A stretch of 64,000 nucleotides of DNA from Motilimonas pumila (GCF_003596335.1 NZ_QZCH01000001.1:434001-498000), one strand, 5' to 3'. Shown: positions 18,927 to 28,642, counted from the first letter of the stretch. The notes: generated by a model from the letters alone, not told the origin. Program-made: numbers and translations.

Positions 18927-19535
18927 TTACCAGCTACAAGTTTGCCTTAGCGGTTTTATAGCGTTACCTAAACCCGTCGTATTAAAAATAGCAGTTACGG
19001 GGTTTTCGTTATAAGGTGTTACTTGAGCAACCAGCTTATCGGAATCCAGTAGCTTTTTAAGAAAATTAACTGGTTTAGGATGAAATGAAGCTTTTTTATC
19101 TGTAGATAACCCCCATTCTCTTGCTGCAGCCTTGCTTTCACCAACTCTCGTTAAAACCTCAACCTCGCTACCGAGATAATCATTCCAGCTTATATACAAG
19201 TTTGTTTCATTACTTTTGCACCTAGCAACAATAAAAATAGGGTCTCCCCAGCGGCTGGTACCTGTTTCAGCTTTCAAAGCTAACGTAACAGTTTTTGAGT
19301 CATCTATAGGGTTCAAACCAACTGATACATCCCAGTCACCAGTATCCTCGATCGTTTGAGGAACATTTTGAATTCCTCTTAAATCATTATTCTCAGCCAA
19401 ACGGTCGTAACACTCTAACCTTGAAAGGTCCCCTTTTATTACGGCGCACTTAGCAATATCTTTAGTATCTAAATCAGCATTTACATTGCTAGAAAAAGCA
19501 AGAACAAGTAATACAAGGAAATATGATTTTTTCAT
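18927..19535 (-). CDS. VasI/TagO-family (type VI secretion-associated) secreted protein in the stator operon
   Basis: A 202-residue exported protein with signal peptide MKKSYFLVLLVLAFSSNVNA. The pattern IAKCAVIKGDLSRLECYDRLA, W-x-VS-x-NPIDDSKTV, WGDPIFIVARCKSNETNLYISW and the late C-terminal Cys (QTCSW) resembles the VasI/TagO family (PF11319), usually found with type VI secretion genes. No other secretion gene is present here. The ATG shares one base with the pomB stop (TAATG), so it is translationally coupled to the stator operon. The gene is visibly more AT-rich than its neighbours, suggesting later acquisition between pomB and thiI, which are adjacent in Vibrio. Its function is unknown. 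Confidence 0.75.
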   Translation of the reverse strand: MKKSYFLVLLVLAFSSNVNADLDTKDIAKCAVIKGDLSRLECYDRLAENNDLRGIQNVPQTIEDTGDWDVSVGLNPIDDSKTVTLALKAETGTSRWGDPIFIVARCKSNETNLYISWNDYLGSEVEVLTRVGESKAAAREWGLSTDKKASFHPKPVNFLKKLLDSDKLVAQVTPYNENPVTAIFNTTGLGNAIKPLRQTCSW

Positions 19536-20443
19536 TACTTCACCACTTCAATGGTATCGGACTCTTGCGCTTCACCTTGCATCACTGATATTTCTACCCG
19601 GCGATTTTTGCGGCGATTGGCTGGGTCATTGTTTTCAAATAACGGCTGGGTATCTGCGTACCCCACCACCATCAAACGTTTATCTTCAAAGTCCTTCACC
19701 TTAATCATCTCATGGGCGACGGCCACTGCTCGTTGGGTGGATAGATCCCAGTTAGATTGATAGAGCTCAGACTTAATATTTTCATTATCACTGTGGCCCG
19801 ACACCGTAATTTTACCCGGCACGTCCTTTAAAATATCAGCGATTTGACGAATAACGGGACGAAACTTAGGCTGTAAAAACGCCGAACCGGAAGGAAAAGC
19901 ACCGCGTTCTCGCACACGAATCACCAATTGTTGCCCCAGCGCTTCAATTTCTATCGCGCCGTCTTCTATTTGCTCACGCATTTTGTGAGCAATCGTTTTT
20001 GCCAGCTGGTTTTGCGCCGCTTGCTGCTTTTCTTCATTTTCACTTTTGTCAGAGCGGGTATCCGCTAAGCCGCCGTCTTTTTGCCCTTGGTCTTGCTGCT
20101 TCCCTCCCACGCTGTCAGACTCTCCGTCCTGAAAATCAAGCTTCGCTTGGGTCATATCTATGGTCTGCTGCATGATGGTTTCAATCGGCGTCGGCTCAGG
20201 TCGCCCAGGGCGAAATTCTTGAGCAATCACCGAGGTTCCTTTTGGAATATCTTTCACTTCTAGCAGGTTTTGTACACCAAAAGCGTATTTCATTGAGCCC
20301 GCAATCTGCTTGAACTTCATCACGTCCATTTCTGAAAACGCCAACAAAAGTACAAAGAAACACATCAATAATGACATTAAGTCAGCGAACGTTCCCATCC
20401 AGGCGGGTAAGCCCTCGGGCGGACATTTACACGGTTCTTCCAT
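19535..20443 (-). CDS. pomB: Sodium-type flagellar stator protein PomB (MotB family)
   Basis: Stator subunit that, with PomA, conducts ions to drive the flagellar motor. A single membrane helix at about 16-38 carries the ion-binding Asp21 in GTFADLMSLLMCFFVLL. A charged linker follows (about 60-150), then an OmpA-like peptidoglycan-binding domain with VSGHSDNENI, NWDLSTQRAVAVAHEM and NRRKNRRVEISV. The 302 residues fit PomB. The N-terminal CKCPPEGLPAWMGTFADLM pattern is of the sodium-driven type; ion choice is inferred. It is 9 bp after pomA. Confidence 0.95.
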   Translation of the reverse strand: MEEPCKCPPEGLPAWMGTFADLMSLLMCFFVLLLAFSEMDVMKFKQIAGSMKYAFGVQNLLEVKDIPKGTSVIAQEFRPGRPEPTPIETIMQQTIDMTQAKLDFQDGESDSVGGKQQDQGQKDGGLADTRSDKSENEEKQQAAQNQLAKTIAHKMREQIEDGAIEIEALGQQLVIRVRERGAFPSGSAFLQPKFRPVIRQIADILKDVPGKITVSGHSDNENIKSELYQSNWDLSTQRAVAVAHEMIKVKDFEDKRLMVVGYADTQPLFENNDPANRRKNRRVEISVMQGEAQESDTIEVVK

Positions 20444-20452
20444 CTTCGTCTC

Positions 20453-21214
20453 CTACTCGGTGGTATCCACCGCTCGTTTCGACTCAGCCAGATAGTTCTT
20501 CAACAAACCTTCAATGACCCTTGGGTTTTGGCCGTCTTGAATACCCAGTACAGCATCCATCACCAAGGTTCGGTTTAGCTTTTCTTCTTCTGCTCGAAGG
20601 GTTAACTTTTCACTGATAGGGATCGCGACCATGTTCGCTAATATGGCACCATACAAGGTAGTTAACAAAGCCACCGCCATCGCAGGGCCAATTGACTTGG
20701 GATCATCCATATTCGAGAGCATGGCAACCAAGCCAATCAAGGTACCTATCATGCCCATCGCGGGAGCCACATCGCCTAAACTTTTAAAGATACCGGCGCC
20801 CGCTTCATGGCGCTCAGAAGTAAGCAGTATATCCTTTTGAAGCGTAGCCCTCACAACATCGGCGTCATGTCCATCCACCAGCATGTCGATACCTTTTTGC
20901 ATAAAAGCATTTTTTATTTCCGCTTCTTCTAACGCCAAAAAGCCGCCTTTACGGGCCGAGTCAGCCATTTCAACGGAAGTGGCAATAAGCTCTTCTGGCT
21001 TTTCAATTTTAAACATAAAGGCTTTGATGCCAATTTTCACTGCGCCCAGAAATTGTCCCATGTTGTATTTCATCAATACCACAAACAGAGAGCCCACGAA
21101 TACAATCAATACCGACGGCACGTCAATAAAGGTACCCAACTCCCCACCCATCAGCATTGCCATCAATACGAAGGCAAATGCTCCAATAATTCCTATCAGG
21201 GTTGCTAAATCCAC
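20453..21214 (-). CDS. pomA: Sodium-type flagellar stator protein PomA (MotA family)
   Basis: Five PomA subunits surround two PomB in the stator. The 253-residue protein has four membrane helices (about 3-22, 30-50, 148-168, 180-203) and a cytoplasmic loop with conserved charges. APAMGMIGTLIGLVAMLSNMDDP and GPAMAVALLTTLYGAILANM are the MotA-type helix 3 and 4 signatures. The operon pomA-pomB-(VasI-like) is divergent from xseB, as in Vibrio, and is preceded by a FliA-like promoter. Confidence 0.96.
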   Translation of the reverse strand: MDLATLIGIIGAFAFVLMAMLMGGELGTFIDVPSVLIVFVGSLFVVLMKYNMGQFLGAVKIGIKAFMFKIEKPEELIATSVEMADSARKGGFLALEEAEIKNAFMQKGIDMLVDGHDADVVRATLQKDILLTSERHEAGAGIFKSLGDVAPAMGMIGTLIGLVAMLSNMDDPKSIGPAMAVALLTTLYGAILANMVAIPISEKLTLRAEEEKLNRTLVMDAVLGIQDGQNPRVIEGLLKNYLAESKRAVDTTE

Positions 21215-21326
21215 TTCATCTATCCTCAGTGAAAAAACAAAATAACGATCTGGTTCTACTTATATTATTTTCTGCTATCAAACTGATAACAGCAAGTCGA
21301 AGGTTGTGACCCACTCGACTTATATG

Positions 21327-21353
21327 CTATCGGCAGCGTTTCCAATATATTTA
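21327..21353 (-). promoter_or_regulatory. FliA (sigma-28) type promoter of pomA
   Basis: On the minus strand TAAA (21353-21350), 15 bp, then GCCGATAG (21334-21327): the FliA core TAAA-N15-GCCGATAA with one mismatch. It lies about 113 bp before the pomA ATG and points into the stator operon. Confidence 0.65.
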
Positions 21354-21416
21354 TAGTAGGCTTAATTGACCCTTGTGCTCAGCACAGGTAACCTTGGCGC
21401 CGATCTGGAGGATATG

Positions 21417-21656
21417 ATGGCGATAAAAAAACCTGAGAACATGAATTTTGAAGATTCATTGGCTGAATTAGAGCAAATTGTAAAGCACTTAGAGCAGGGA
21501 GATATTGCCCTCGAAGATGCTTTAAAACAATTTGAGCGTGGTATCGCTTTAGCAAGGAGCAGCGCCGGAAAACTGCAACAAGCGGAGCAGCAAGTGCAAA
21601 TCTTAACGCAAATGGATAAAGATGCAGAACTCGATCCGTGGCAAGGTGATGCTTAA
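21417..21656 (+). CDS. xseB: Exodeoxyribonuclease VII small subunit
   Basis: Small subunit of exonuclease VII, which degrades single-stranded DNA with XseA. The protein is a short helical hairpin with NFEDSLAELEQIVKHLEQGD and ALEDALKQFERGIALAR, the family signature. The ATG at 21417 gives 79 residues, the usual size, and lies five bases after GGAGG; an ATG one codon upstream and a TTG at 21366 in the same frame are less likely. xseB-ispA-dxs is a conserved operon; ispA begins 2 bp later. Confidence 0.94.
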   Translation: MAIKKPENMNFEDSLAELEQIVKHLEQGDIALEDALKQFERGIALARSSAGKLQQAEQQVQILTQMDKDAELDPWQGDA

Positions 21657-21658
21657 CC

Positions 21659-22549
21659 ATGAGTGAGCTCGCACAACAGGTTGACACCTATCGCCAACGC
21701 GTGGATACATACCTTGCGCAAACGTTTAATCAACGCCCAGGCTTAAGCCAATCCCTTAATGCAGCGATGACCTATGGCAGCATGCAAGGGGGTAAACGTA
21801 TTCGACCCTTTTTGGTTTATGCTACCGCCGATCTATTTAATATTCCTTTGTGCGATTGTGACGCCTTAGCCGCTGCGGTGGAGTGCATTCACGCCTACTC
21901 ATTGATCCATGACGACTTGCCGGCAATGGACGACGACGATTTACGCCGCGGCCAACCAACCTGTCACATCGCATTTGATGAGGCGACTGCCATTCTAGCC
22001 GGTGACGCTTTGCAAACGTTGGCATTTGAACTATTGAGCCAAGTTGACTCGCCTTTTAATGCACATCAACAAATCGCTATGATCCGCACTCTCGCTGACG
22101 CTTCCGGACAAAATGGCATGTGCGGCGGTCAGGCACTCGATCTAGCGGCTGAAGACCAGCAAGTTACAGTAGCCGAGTTAGAGCGAATTCACGCAGGAAA
22201 AACCGGCGCCTTAATTCGCGCGGCGGTGAAACTTGGCGCGCTCAGCCATACTGAAATCAGCCCTGAGCAACTGACTCATCTCGATCAGTTTGCCAGCGCT
22301 ATAGGCTTAGCATTCCAAGTTCAAGACGATATTTTGGATATCATCAGCGACACAGAAACCTTAGGAAAACCGCAAGGCTCAGATCAAGCTAATAACAAAT
22401 CAACTTACCCCAGTTTATTAGGCTTAGACGGCGCCCAACAAAAAGCGCAACAACTTTATCAAGAGTCGCTACAAGCCTTAACCAAGTTAGATTACAATAC
22501 TGAGTTATTAGAGCAGTTTGCGCACTACATTATTGAACGAAAAAAATAA
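21659..22549 (+). CDS. ispA: Farnesyl diphosphate synthase IspA
   Basis: Condenses isopentenyl diphosphate with dimethylallyl and geranyl diphosphates to C15 farnesyl diphosphate, the precursor of ubiquinone and undecaprenyl phosphate. Both aspartate-rich magnesium motifs are present: SLIHDDLPAMDDDDLRRG at about 81-98 and FQVQDDILDIISDTE at about 219-233. GGKRIRPFLVYA near residue 42 binds isopentenyl diphosphate. Length 296 is normal. Middle gene of xseB-ispA-dxs. Confidence 0.97.
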   Translation: MSELAQQVDTYRQRVDTYLAQTFNQRPGLSQSLNAAMTYGSMQGGKRIRPFLVYATADLFNIPLCDCDALAAAVECIHAYSLIHDDLPAMDDDDLRRGQPTCHIAFDEATAILAGDALQTLAFELLSQVDSPFNAHQQIAMIRTLADASGQNGMCGGQALDLAAEDQQVTVAELERIHAGKTGALIRAAVKLGALSHTEISPEQLTHLDQFASAIGLAFQVQDDILDIISDTETLGKPQGSDQANNKSTYPSLLGLDGAQQKAQQLYQESLQALTKLDYNTELLEQFAHYIIERKK

Positions 22550-22555
22550 GCACTT

Positions 22556-24421
22556 ATGAGTCTGGATCTAAAACATTACCCAACGCTAGCTTTAGCCAAC
22601 TTCCCAGAAGACTTGCGCTTATTGCCAAAAAGCCAACTGGCCACACTGGCCGATGAGCTACGCCAATATTTATTAAACTCGGTGAGTCAAAGCAGTGGCC
22701 ACCTTGCTTCAGGCCTTGGCGTGGTTGAACTCACGGTTGCCCTGCATTATGTTTATAACACGCCGTTTGACCACCTCATTTGGGACGTAGGACACCAAGC
22801 TTACCCTCATAAAATACTGACAGGTCGCCGTGAGAAAATGCAAACCATTCGCCAATATAAGGGCCTACACCCTTTCCCATGGCGCGAAGAGAGTGAGTAT
22901 GACGTACTCAGCGTAGGTCACTCGTCTACCTCCATTGGCGCCGCCACAGGTCTCGCAATTGCCGCAGAAAAAGAAGGTAAAAACCGTAAGGTCGCGGCCG
23001 TCATTGGTGATGGCGCATTAACCGCGGGCATGGCTTTTGAAGCATTAAATCACGCAGGTGCTCTGCATAACGACATGTTGGTTATCTTAAACGACAATGA
23101 AATGTCGATTTCAGAAAATGTAGGCGCACTCAACAACCACTTAGCTCAATTGTTATCCGGAGACTTATACACCAGTTTTCGTGAAGGCGGTAAAAAAGTC
23201 TTGTCTGGATTGCCACCAATTAAAGAGCTTGCCCGGCGCGCAGAAGAGCACATTAAAGGCATGGTGGTACCTGGCACTTTATTTGAAGAGTTTGGTTTTA
23301 ACTATATCGGCCCTATTGATGGCCATGATGTCGAAGGCTTAGTCGATACATTAAGAAACATGCGTAACCTGAAAGGGCCGCAATTTCTTCATATCATGAC
23401 CAAAAAAGGCAAAGGCTATGCTCCCGCCGAGCAAGATCCTATCGGCTATCATGGCGTGCCTAAGTTTGACCCCAACAAAAACAAATTACCCAAGAGTAAA
23501 GGTGGCCTGCCCACTTTTTCGAATATCTTTGGTCGTTGGCTATGTGATACAGCCAAGCAAGATGACAAGCTTATGGCAATCACACCTGCCATGCGTGAAG
23601 GCTCAGGCATGGTGGAGTTCTCCAAACAATACCCGCAGCAATACTTTGACGTCGCCATTGCCGAGCAGCATGCTACTACCTTAGCAGCAGGTTTAGCCAT
23701 TGCCGGCCTCAAACCCGTGGTGGCTATTTATTCAAGCTTTATGCAACGCGCGTACGACCAAATTATTCACGATGTCGCCATTCAAAACCTGCCAGTGTTA
23801 TTTGCTGTAGACCGTGCTGGCATTGTCGGGGCTGACGGTCCGACTCACCAAGGGGCGTTTGATTTAAGCTTTATTCAAACCATTCCGAACATGGTGGTAA
23901 TGACGCCAAGTGATGAGGATGAATGTCGCAAAATGCTGACCACAGGTTACCATTTAGACCAACCAGCGATGGTTCGCTACCCCCGAGGCTCAGGCACTGG
24001 CATCACGCCCACCATTGAGCTAAGCAAAATTGAATTAGGCAAAGGCCGCGTCATTCGCCAAGGCCATCGCATCGCCATTTTATGTTTTGGCACCCTGCTT
24101 AATGCGGCCAAAAAAGCCGCTGATTCGCTAGATGCGACCTTAGTGGATATGCGCTTTGTAAAACCGTTAGACAAGGCGCTATTAGATACTTTGGTAAAAG
24201 AGTGTGATTATTTGGTGACGATAGAAGAAAATGCGATTGCTGGCGGAGCTGGCAGCGCGGTATTAACCTACCTGGCTCAGCAAAATACTCTTAAGCCGAC
24301 GTTAAACTTAGGCATACCTGATGCTTTTATCGAACAAGGCAGCCAAGCCGAAATCTACCAGCAACTGGGGTTAGATGAAGACGGTATTTTAGCCAGTATT
24401 CGTCAATTCACCCAAGCTTAA
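22556..24421 (+). CDS. dxs: 1-deoxy-D-xylulose-5-phosphate synthase
   Basis: Thiamine-diphosphate enzyme joining pyruvate and glyceraldehyde 3-phosphate, the first step of the MEP isoprenoid pathway, also feeding thiamine and pyridoxal synthesis. The 621 residues show the transketolase layout: [14 protein letters not shown], the ThDP motif [18 protein letters not shown]...LNDNEMSI at about 150-190, the central [12 protein letters not shown] with the catalytic Glu near 375, [15 protein letters not shown], and a C-terminal domain ending in [11 protein letters not shown]. It starts 6 bp after ispA. Confidence 0.98.
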   Translation: MSLDLKHYPTLALANFPEDLRLLPKSQLATLADELRQYLLNSVSQSSGHLASGLGVVELTVALHYVYNTPFDHLIWDVGHQAYPHKILTGRREKMQTIRQYKGLHPFPWREESEYDVLSVGHSSTSIGAATGLAIAAEKEGKNRKVAAVIGDGALTAGMAFEALNHAGALHNDMLVILNDNEMSISENVGALNNHLAQLLSGDLYTSFREGGKKVLSGLPPIKELARRAEEHIKGMVVPGTLFEEFGFNYIGPIDGHDVEGLVDTLRNMRNLKGPQFLHIMTKKGKGYAPAEQDPIGYHGVPKFDPNKNKLPKSKGGLPTFSNIFGRWLCDTAKQDDKLMAITPAMREGSGMVEFSKQYPQQYFDVAIAEQHATTLAAGLAIAGLKPVVAIYSSFMQRAYDQIIHDVAIQNLPVLFAVDRAGIVGADGPTHQGAFDLSFIQTIPNMVVMTPSDEDECRKMLTTGYHLDQPAMVRYPRGSGTGITPTIELSKIELGKGRVIRQGHRIAILCFGTLLNAAKKAADSLDATLVDMRFVKPLDKALLDTLVKECDYLVTIEENAIAGGAGSAVLTYLAQQNTLKPTLNLGIPDAFIEQGSQAEIYQQLGLDEDGILASIRQFTQA

Positions 24422-24443
24422 GCGGCCACTAAGCGATTAACGT

Positions 24444-24476
24444 CACTCTTTGCTTCTTCTGAAACAGCAAAGGGTG
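24444..24476. terminator. Possible hairpin terminator between dxs and the convergent peptide-binding protein gene
   Basis: CACTCTTTGC (24444-24453) pairs with GCAAAGGGTG (24467-24476) with one G-T pair, plus an inner TTC/GAA. There is no clear T run on either side, so it is a weak candidate. Confidence 0.4.
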
Positions 24477-24484
24477 AACCTAAT

Positions 24485-26047
24485 CTAATCAGCGTCTTGA
24501 TGCGGCAGGTTCAGCTCGCCCAAATACACAATCCTTTTTGCATTAACGATATTTTGCAGGTTAGAGTTCATTCTTACTCCCCACGCTAAATGCTGCCAAT
24601 GCAAAGGTACTATCGCGCCCTCGTCATATAAAATCCGTTCAATTTTTCGCAACAGTTTAGAGCGGTAGTTAGGATCTATTTCGCTATTCGCTGACAATAC
24701 TAAGCTGTCGACTTCATAATTAGAATAATGGCCGCAGTTATACTGCCCTAAACCTAACTCTTCATTGCGGGTCATAGCCAAAAACTCGTACAAGTTAGCG
24801 CTGTCTTCAGTATCCGCATTCCAACCTAGCATCAAAATATCGGCTTCGCAGCGATCAAATGCTGGGCCATACTCGGCTTGAGTGAGTAGCCTTAGCTTCA
24901 CTTTAATGCCTATTTTCGATAGCATCGCTGACGCCGCCAGCGCAACCTTGGTATCATTTTCATAGCGAAACGCAGGGGCTACCATAGTGAGCTCTAAGCC
25001 TTTTTCATAACCGGCCTGGCGCATTAACTCACGGGCTTTATTAAGGTCATAACGCACTAAAAGATCACTATTATGACCACTGTAACCTGGAGGGCTGAGT
25101 TGCGAAGCGGGCGTGCCAAAGCCCTCTAAAATGGCATCAACAATACCTTGATTATTAATGGCGTGAATAATGGCTTGGCGCACACGAATATCTTTCAGCG
25201 CAGAATGGCTTTGCTGGTTCAACTGCAAAGACATTAAACGTGTACTGGGCCAGGTAATCAGTTCAATATCTTGGTAAAGATGCACTCCTTTAAAGTCCGC
25301 AGGTACCACAGGAGCTATCATATCCACATCGCCCGAAATCAATGCCGCCACCCGTGTTGAAGCTTCGCCAATAGGGATAAGGCTCAAGCTATTAATATTG
25401 CCTTGACTGTTTTCGTCCCAGTAATGAGGGTTGCGTTTAAAACTGGTTTGAATGCCTTTTTCCCGGCTTACCAGCATAAACGGGCCGGAGCCCGAGATAT
25501 GGCGGGAAGCAAACGAGCTGCCAAAGCGTTCTATTTTCGATTTGTCGTTACCGGCGGCATCAACTCCCGAGTAAAATTCAGAATCCATCGGGAAAATGTA
25601 CGTCATTAATTGCAATAGTAACGGATAGGGCTTATGGGTATGAATATCAATAGTGTAATCATCTACCGCCGTAATATCTTTGATTACGTACATCACCCCC
25701 TTAAAGTCCGGGCTCTGTTTCAAACGTTGAAAGGTCCATATGACGTCTTTAGCTGAGAAAGGGTTGCCCGAGTGAAATTTAACGCCTTCTCGCAGTGAGA
25801 CTCGCATGGTTAAACGATTGAGCTGCTGCCAGTTTGTCGCTAAACGCGGTTCAAACGACAAATCTTGACGCCAACGTACCAAGGGATCGAAACTGGCGTG
25901 AGATAACTGTAAAATGCCCGAGCTTAAACGTTCATGAATATCCAACGACACAGGGTCACTGGCATAGGCCACTCTGACTTCCTTCGCTTTAACACCAAAT
26001 GACAACACTAAAAATATCAATAGGCTTGCTAGATGAGCCAGTTTCAT
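24485..26047 (-). CDS. Periplasmic peptide-binding protein (ABC transporter family 5)
   Basis: A 520-residue family 5 solute-binding protein (DppA/OppA/SapA-like). Signal peptide MKLAHLASLLIFLVLSFGVKA, then VRVAYASDPVSLDIHERLS and the family signature RVSLREGVKFHSGNPFSAKD. The ATG at 26047 is chosen because GGGAGA precedes it and the signal peptide then starts correctly; the frame extends 19 codons further. No permease or ATPase gene is adjacent, so it may be an orphan receptor or pair with a distant transporter. Ligand unknown, probably a small peptide. Confidence 0.88.
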   Translation of the reverse strand: MKLAHLASLLIFLVLSFGVKAKEVRVAYASDPVSLDIHERLSSGILQLSHASFDPLVRWRQDLSFEPRLATNWQQLNRLTMRVSLREGVKFHSGNPFSAKDVIWTFQRLKQSPDFKGVMYVIKDITAVDDYTIDIHTHKPYPLLLQLMTYIFPMDSEFYSGVDAAGNDKSKIERFGSSFASRHISGSGPFMLVSREKGIQTSFKRNPHYWDENSQGNINSLSLIPIGEASTRVAALISGDVDMIAPVVPADFKGVHLYQDIELITWPSTRLMSLQLNQQSHSALKDIRVRQAIIHAINNQGIVDAILEGFGTPASQLSPPGYSGHNSDLLVRYDLNKARELMRQAGYEKGLELTMVAPAFRYENDTKVALAASAMLSKIGIKVKLRLLTQAEYGPAFDRCEADILMLGWNADTEDSANLYEFLAMTRNEELGLGQYNCGHYSNYEVDSLVLSANSEIDPNYRSKLLRKIERILYDEGAIVPLHWQHLAWGVRMNSNLQNIVNAKRIVYLGELNLPHQDAD

Positions 26048-26226
26048 GCAATCTCCCGCACCAGAAAACAATATGTTGCAGCCTGAGACTTTATCAGGTT
26101 GCACGGATTTAATAAAATCTGCCTATATTAGAATATGACTCGTGCAATTGAAAAGCACACAAACGGATATCATTTAGCACCGCCTTAGGTGATACCAGGT
26201 GGGAATCGGTAAAAATAGGGAATGTT

Positions 26227-28578
26227 ATGTTTAAGTTTGTTATAGCAAGCTGTTTGCTGTTGCTACTTAGCGGCTGTAGTACCTTTAGAAATACCAATTT
26301 TGATGCGATTTACGGCCCCGCAGCGGTACAAGATCGTTTGGTTGATAATACCACTGCCGCAGCGGCGTTTTATCATGACTCGGTTCAGCCGATATTAAAC
26401 CAGCGCTGCGTCGTTTGTCATGGCTGTTACGACGCCCCTTGCCAATTAAAACTGACTTCTCCAGAAGGCATAGATCGAGGCACCAGTAAAGTGAAGGTGT
26501 TTAACGGCACTCGGTTACTGGCAGAGGCACCTTCACGTTTGTACCAAGACGCTTTTAGCACTGCATCTTGGCGTGAAAAAGGCTTTAACAGCGTGTTGAA
26601 TGAGCGTGAACAAAGCCCTTCAGCCAACCTAGCCGCCAGCGTGCTATACCAAGCGCTACAACTGAAACAAGCCCACCCGAACCTTGATACACGCGAGCAC
26701 GCGCAAGCCTTTGACTTTTCGTTAGATCGTAACCAGCAATGTTCAAGCATCGAAGAATATGGCCACTTTGCCAAACAAAACCCATACGCGGGTATGCCTT
26801 ATGGCTTACCCGCTATTTCTGAGCAGCAATTTAACACCTTAGAGATCTGGTTAGCTCAAGGCGCTAAAATGGCCGCACCTACGCCACTACAGTTAGGTTT
26901 AATCGCTGAAATTGACTTATGGGAACACTGGCTCAACCGCGATTCCTTAAAATCCCAACTTGTTTCTCGCTATATTTATGAACACTTATTTTTGGCGCAC
27001 CTTCATTTTAATGCATGGCCAGGGCAATATTTCTATTTGGTACGCTCAAAGACCCCACCCGGACAGCCTGTAGAACGCATTACGACCTTGCGCCCTTATG
27101 ACGACCCGCTGGTCGATAGGGTGTACTATCGCTTAGTACAAGAACGGGAAACCATTCTGGCTAAAACACACATGCCCTATGCCCTTAACTCTGAGCGACT
27201 AGATACTTTCAATCAGTTATTTTTTACTCCTCACTATGAAGTCAATCAACTTCCAAGTTACGAAGTTAGCATTGCTGCGAACCCTTTTATTGCCTTTGCC
27301 GATATTCCAGTGTCGTCCCGTTACGACTTTCTTAGAATGGAAGCGCAAAACACCATCATGGCATTCATTAAGGGGCCTGTATGCCGCGGCCAAATTGCTC
27401 TGAATGTCATCTATGATCATTTCTGGGTCTTTTTTAGTGAAGGCAATTGGGAAAAAAGCGAAGGTTTAGGCGCGTTTCTGGTGCAGCAAAAAGAGCATTT
27501 ACGCTTGCCTTCGGAATCTGCTAGTAACTCCAGTATTCTCACTAGCTGGCTCACTTATTCTAAAGCACAGCAAAAATACCTTAGCGCTAAACAACGTCAC
27601 CTGCAGCAAGCCCTTGATACCGAGTACGTCAATCGGCTGAACTTAAGTTTGGTGTGGGATGGGGAGCACAGCAACGACAATGCCGCATTAACCGTGTTTA
27701 GACACTTTGACAACGCCAGTGTTGTCAAAGGGCTCATCGGACAAAAACCCAAGACAGCATGGTTAATTGATTACCCTATATTAGAGCGGATCCACTATTT
27801 ATTGGTCGCAGGGTTTGATGTTTATGGCAACTTAGGCCACCAACTTAACACCCGCCTTTACATGGACTTCTTACGCATGGAGAGTGAGTTTAACTTTTTA
27901 GCGTTGTTGCCAACTCAAAGCCGTCAACAAGAGCGCGACTTTTGGTATCGCGACGTAAACAAAGACATAAGACAATACATTGAAGCCGAACAACATCGCT
28001 TTCAATACCCTACCGGCATTCACTACCAAACCGAGCACCATAAATCAGAGCTATTTGATTTGCTCAAGCAACATTTGGCTGGCGCCTTAAACCAACAATA
28101 TGATTTTGTGAAAGACGATGCGCCAACACAAGAGATTCGAAGCTTAAGGGGATTACAAAATCTTAATAGCCAAGCGGTTAACTTATTGCCTGAAGTCAGT
28201 GTATTAGCCATACAAGATGGCTCGAATCAACGAGTTTATACCTTGCTGCGCAATACTGCTTACAGCAATATGTCGAGTTTATTGCGAGATGCTAATTACC
28301 GCATGCCAAAAGAAGATAATCTGACCATAGTGCGGGGTGTCATTGGTGATTACCCCAATTTGTATTTATCCATCAACGCCAAGCAAATAACAGCATTTGC
28401 ACGCACCTTTCACCAAATGGAGCAGGAGCAAGACTACCGTTTAATGCTGGATCAGTACGGTATTCGTCGCTCAGACCCAAGATTCTGGGCTTTCAGCGAC
28501 AACATTTTAACTCACATAAAACAACAATCCCCCGTTACCGGCGGTCTACTTGATTACAATCGTTTAGAAAATCGCTAG
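26227..28578 (+). CDS. cti: Fatty acid cis/trans isomerase (haem-binding)
   Basis: A 783-residue exported protein. Cti enzymes convert cis-unsaturated membrane fatty acids to trans, stiffening the membrane under solvent or heat stress. A cytochrome c-type CxxCH motif, RCVVCHGCYD, is at about residues 59-68. The family segments TLRPYDDPLVDRVYYRL, THMPYALNSERLDTF, and FIKGPVCRGQIALNVI are visible. The N-terminus MFKFVIASCLLLLLSGCSTF has a lipobox-like LSGC, so it may be a lipoprotein rather than a free periplasmic protein. It is divergent from the peptide-binding protein gene and ends in a strong terminator. Confidence 0.92.
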   Translation: MFKFVIASCLLLLLSGCSTFRNTNFDAIYGPAAVQDRLVDNTTAAAAFYHDSVQPILNQRCVVCHGCYDAPCQLKLTSPEGIDRGTSKVKVFNGTRLLAEAPSRLYQDAFSTASWREKGFNSVLNEREQSPSANLAASVLYQALQLKQAHPNLDTREHAQAFDFSLDRNQQCSSIEEYGHFAKQNPYAGMPYGLPAISEQQFNTLEIWLAQGAKMAAPTPLQLGLIAEIDLWEHWLNRDSLKSQLVSRYIYEHLFLAHLHFNAWPGQYFYLVRSKTPPGQPVERITTLRPYDDPLVDRVYYRLVQERETILAKTHMPYALNSERLDTFNQLFFTPHYEVNQLPSYEVSIAANPFIAFADIPVSSRYDFLRMEAQNTIMAFIKGPVCRGQIALNVIYDHFWVFFSEGNWEKSEGLGAFLVQQKEHLRLPSESASNSSILTSWLTYSKAQQKYLSAKQRHLQQALDTEYVNRLNLSLVWDGEHSNDNAALTVFRHFDNASVVKGLIGQKPKTAWLIDYPILERIHYLLVAGFDVYGNLGHQLNTRLYMDFLRMESEFNFLALLPTQSRQQERDFWYRDVNKDIRQYIEAEQHRFQYPTGIHYQTEHHKSELFDLLKQHLAGALNQQYDFVKDDAPTQEIRSLRGLQNLNSQAVNLLPEVSVLAIQDGSNQRVYTLLRNTAYSNMSSLLRDANYRMPKEDNLTIVRGVIGDYPNLYLSINAKQITAFARTFHQMEQEQDYRLMLDQYGIRRSDPRFWAFSDNILTHIKQQSPVTGGLLDYNRLENR

Positions 28579-28596
28579 TTCAGTTTGTTTAAACAA

Positions 28597-28621
28597 AAAA
28601 GCAGGCCGTTGGCCTGCTTTT
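28597..28621. terminator. Bidirectional terminator after cti
   Basis: GCAGGCC-GTT-GGCCTGC is a perfect stem flanked by A6 and T4, between the convergent cti and SYLF genes. Confidence 0.85.
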
Positions 28622-28642
28622 CTCGGAAATGAAACGAAGGGA

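Noticed and set aside
18927-19535. Part of a type VI secretion gene cluster
   Set aside because: Only one VasI/TagO-like gene is present; no sheath, baseplate, Hcp or VgrG genes occur in the window.
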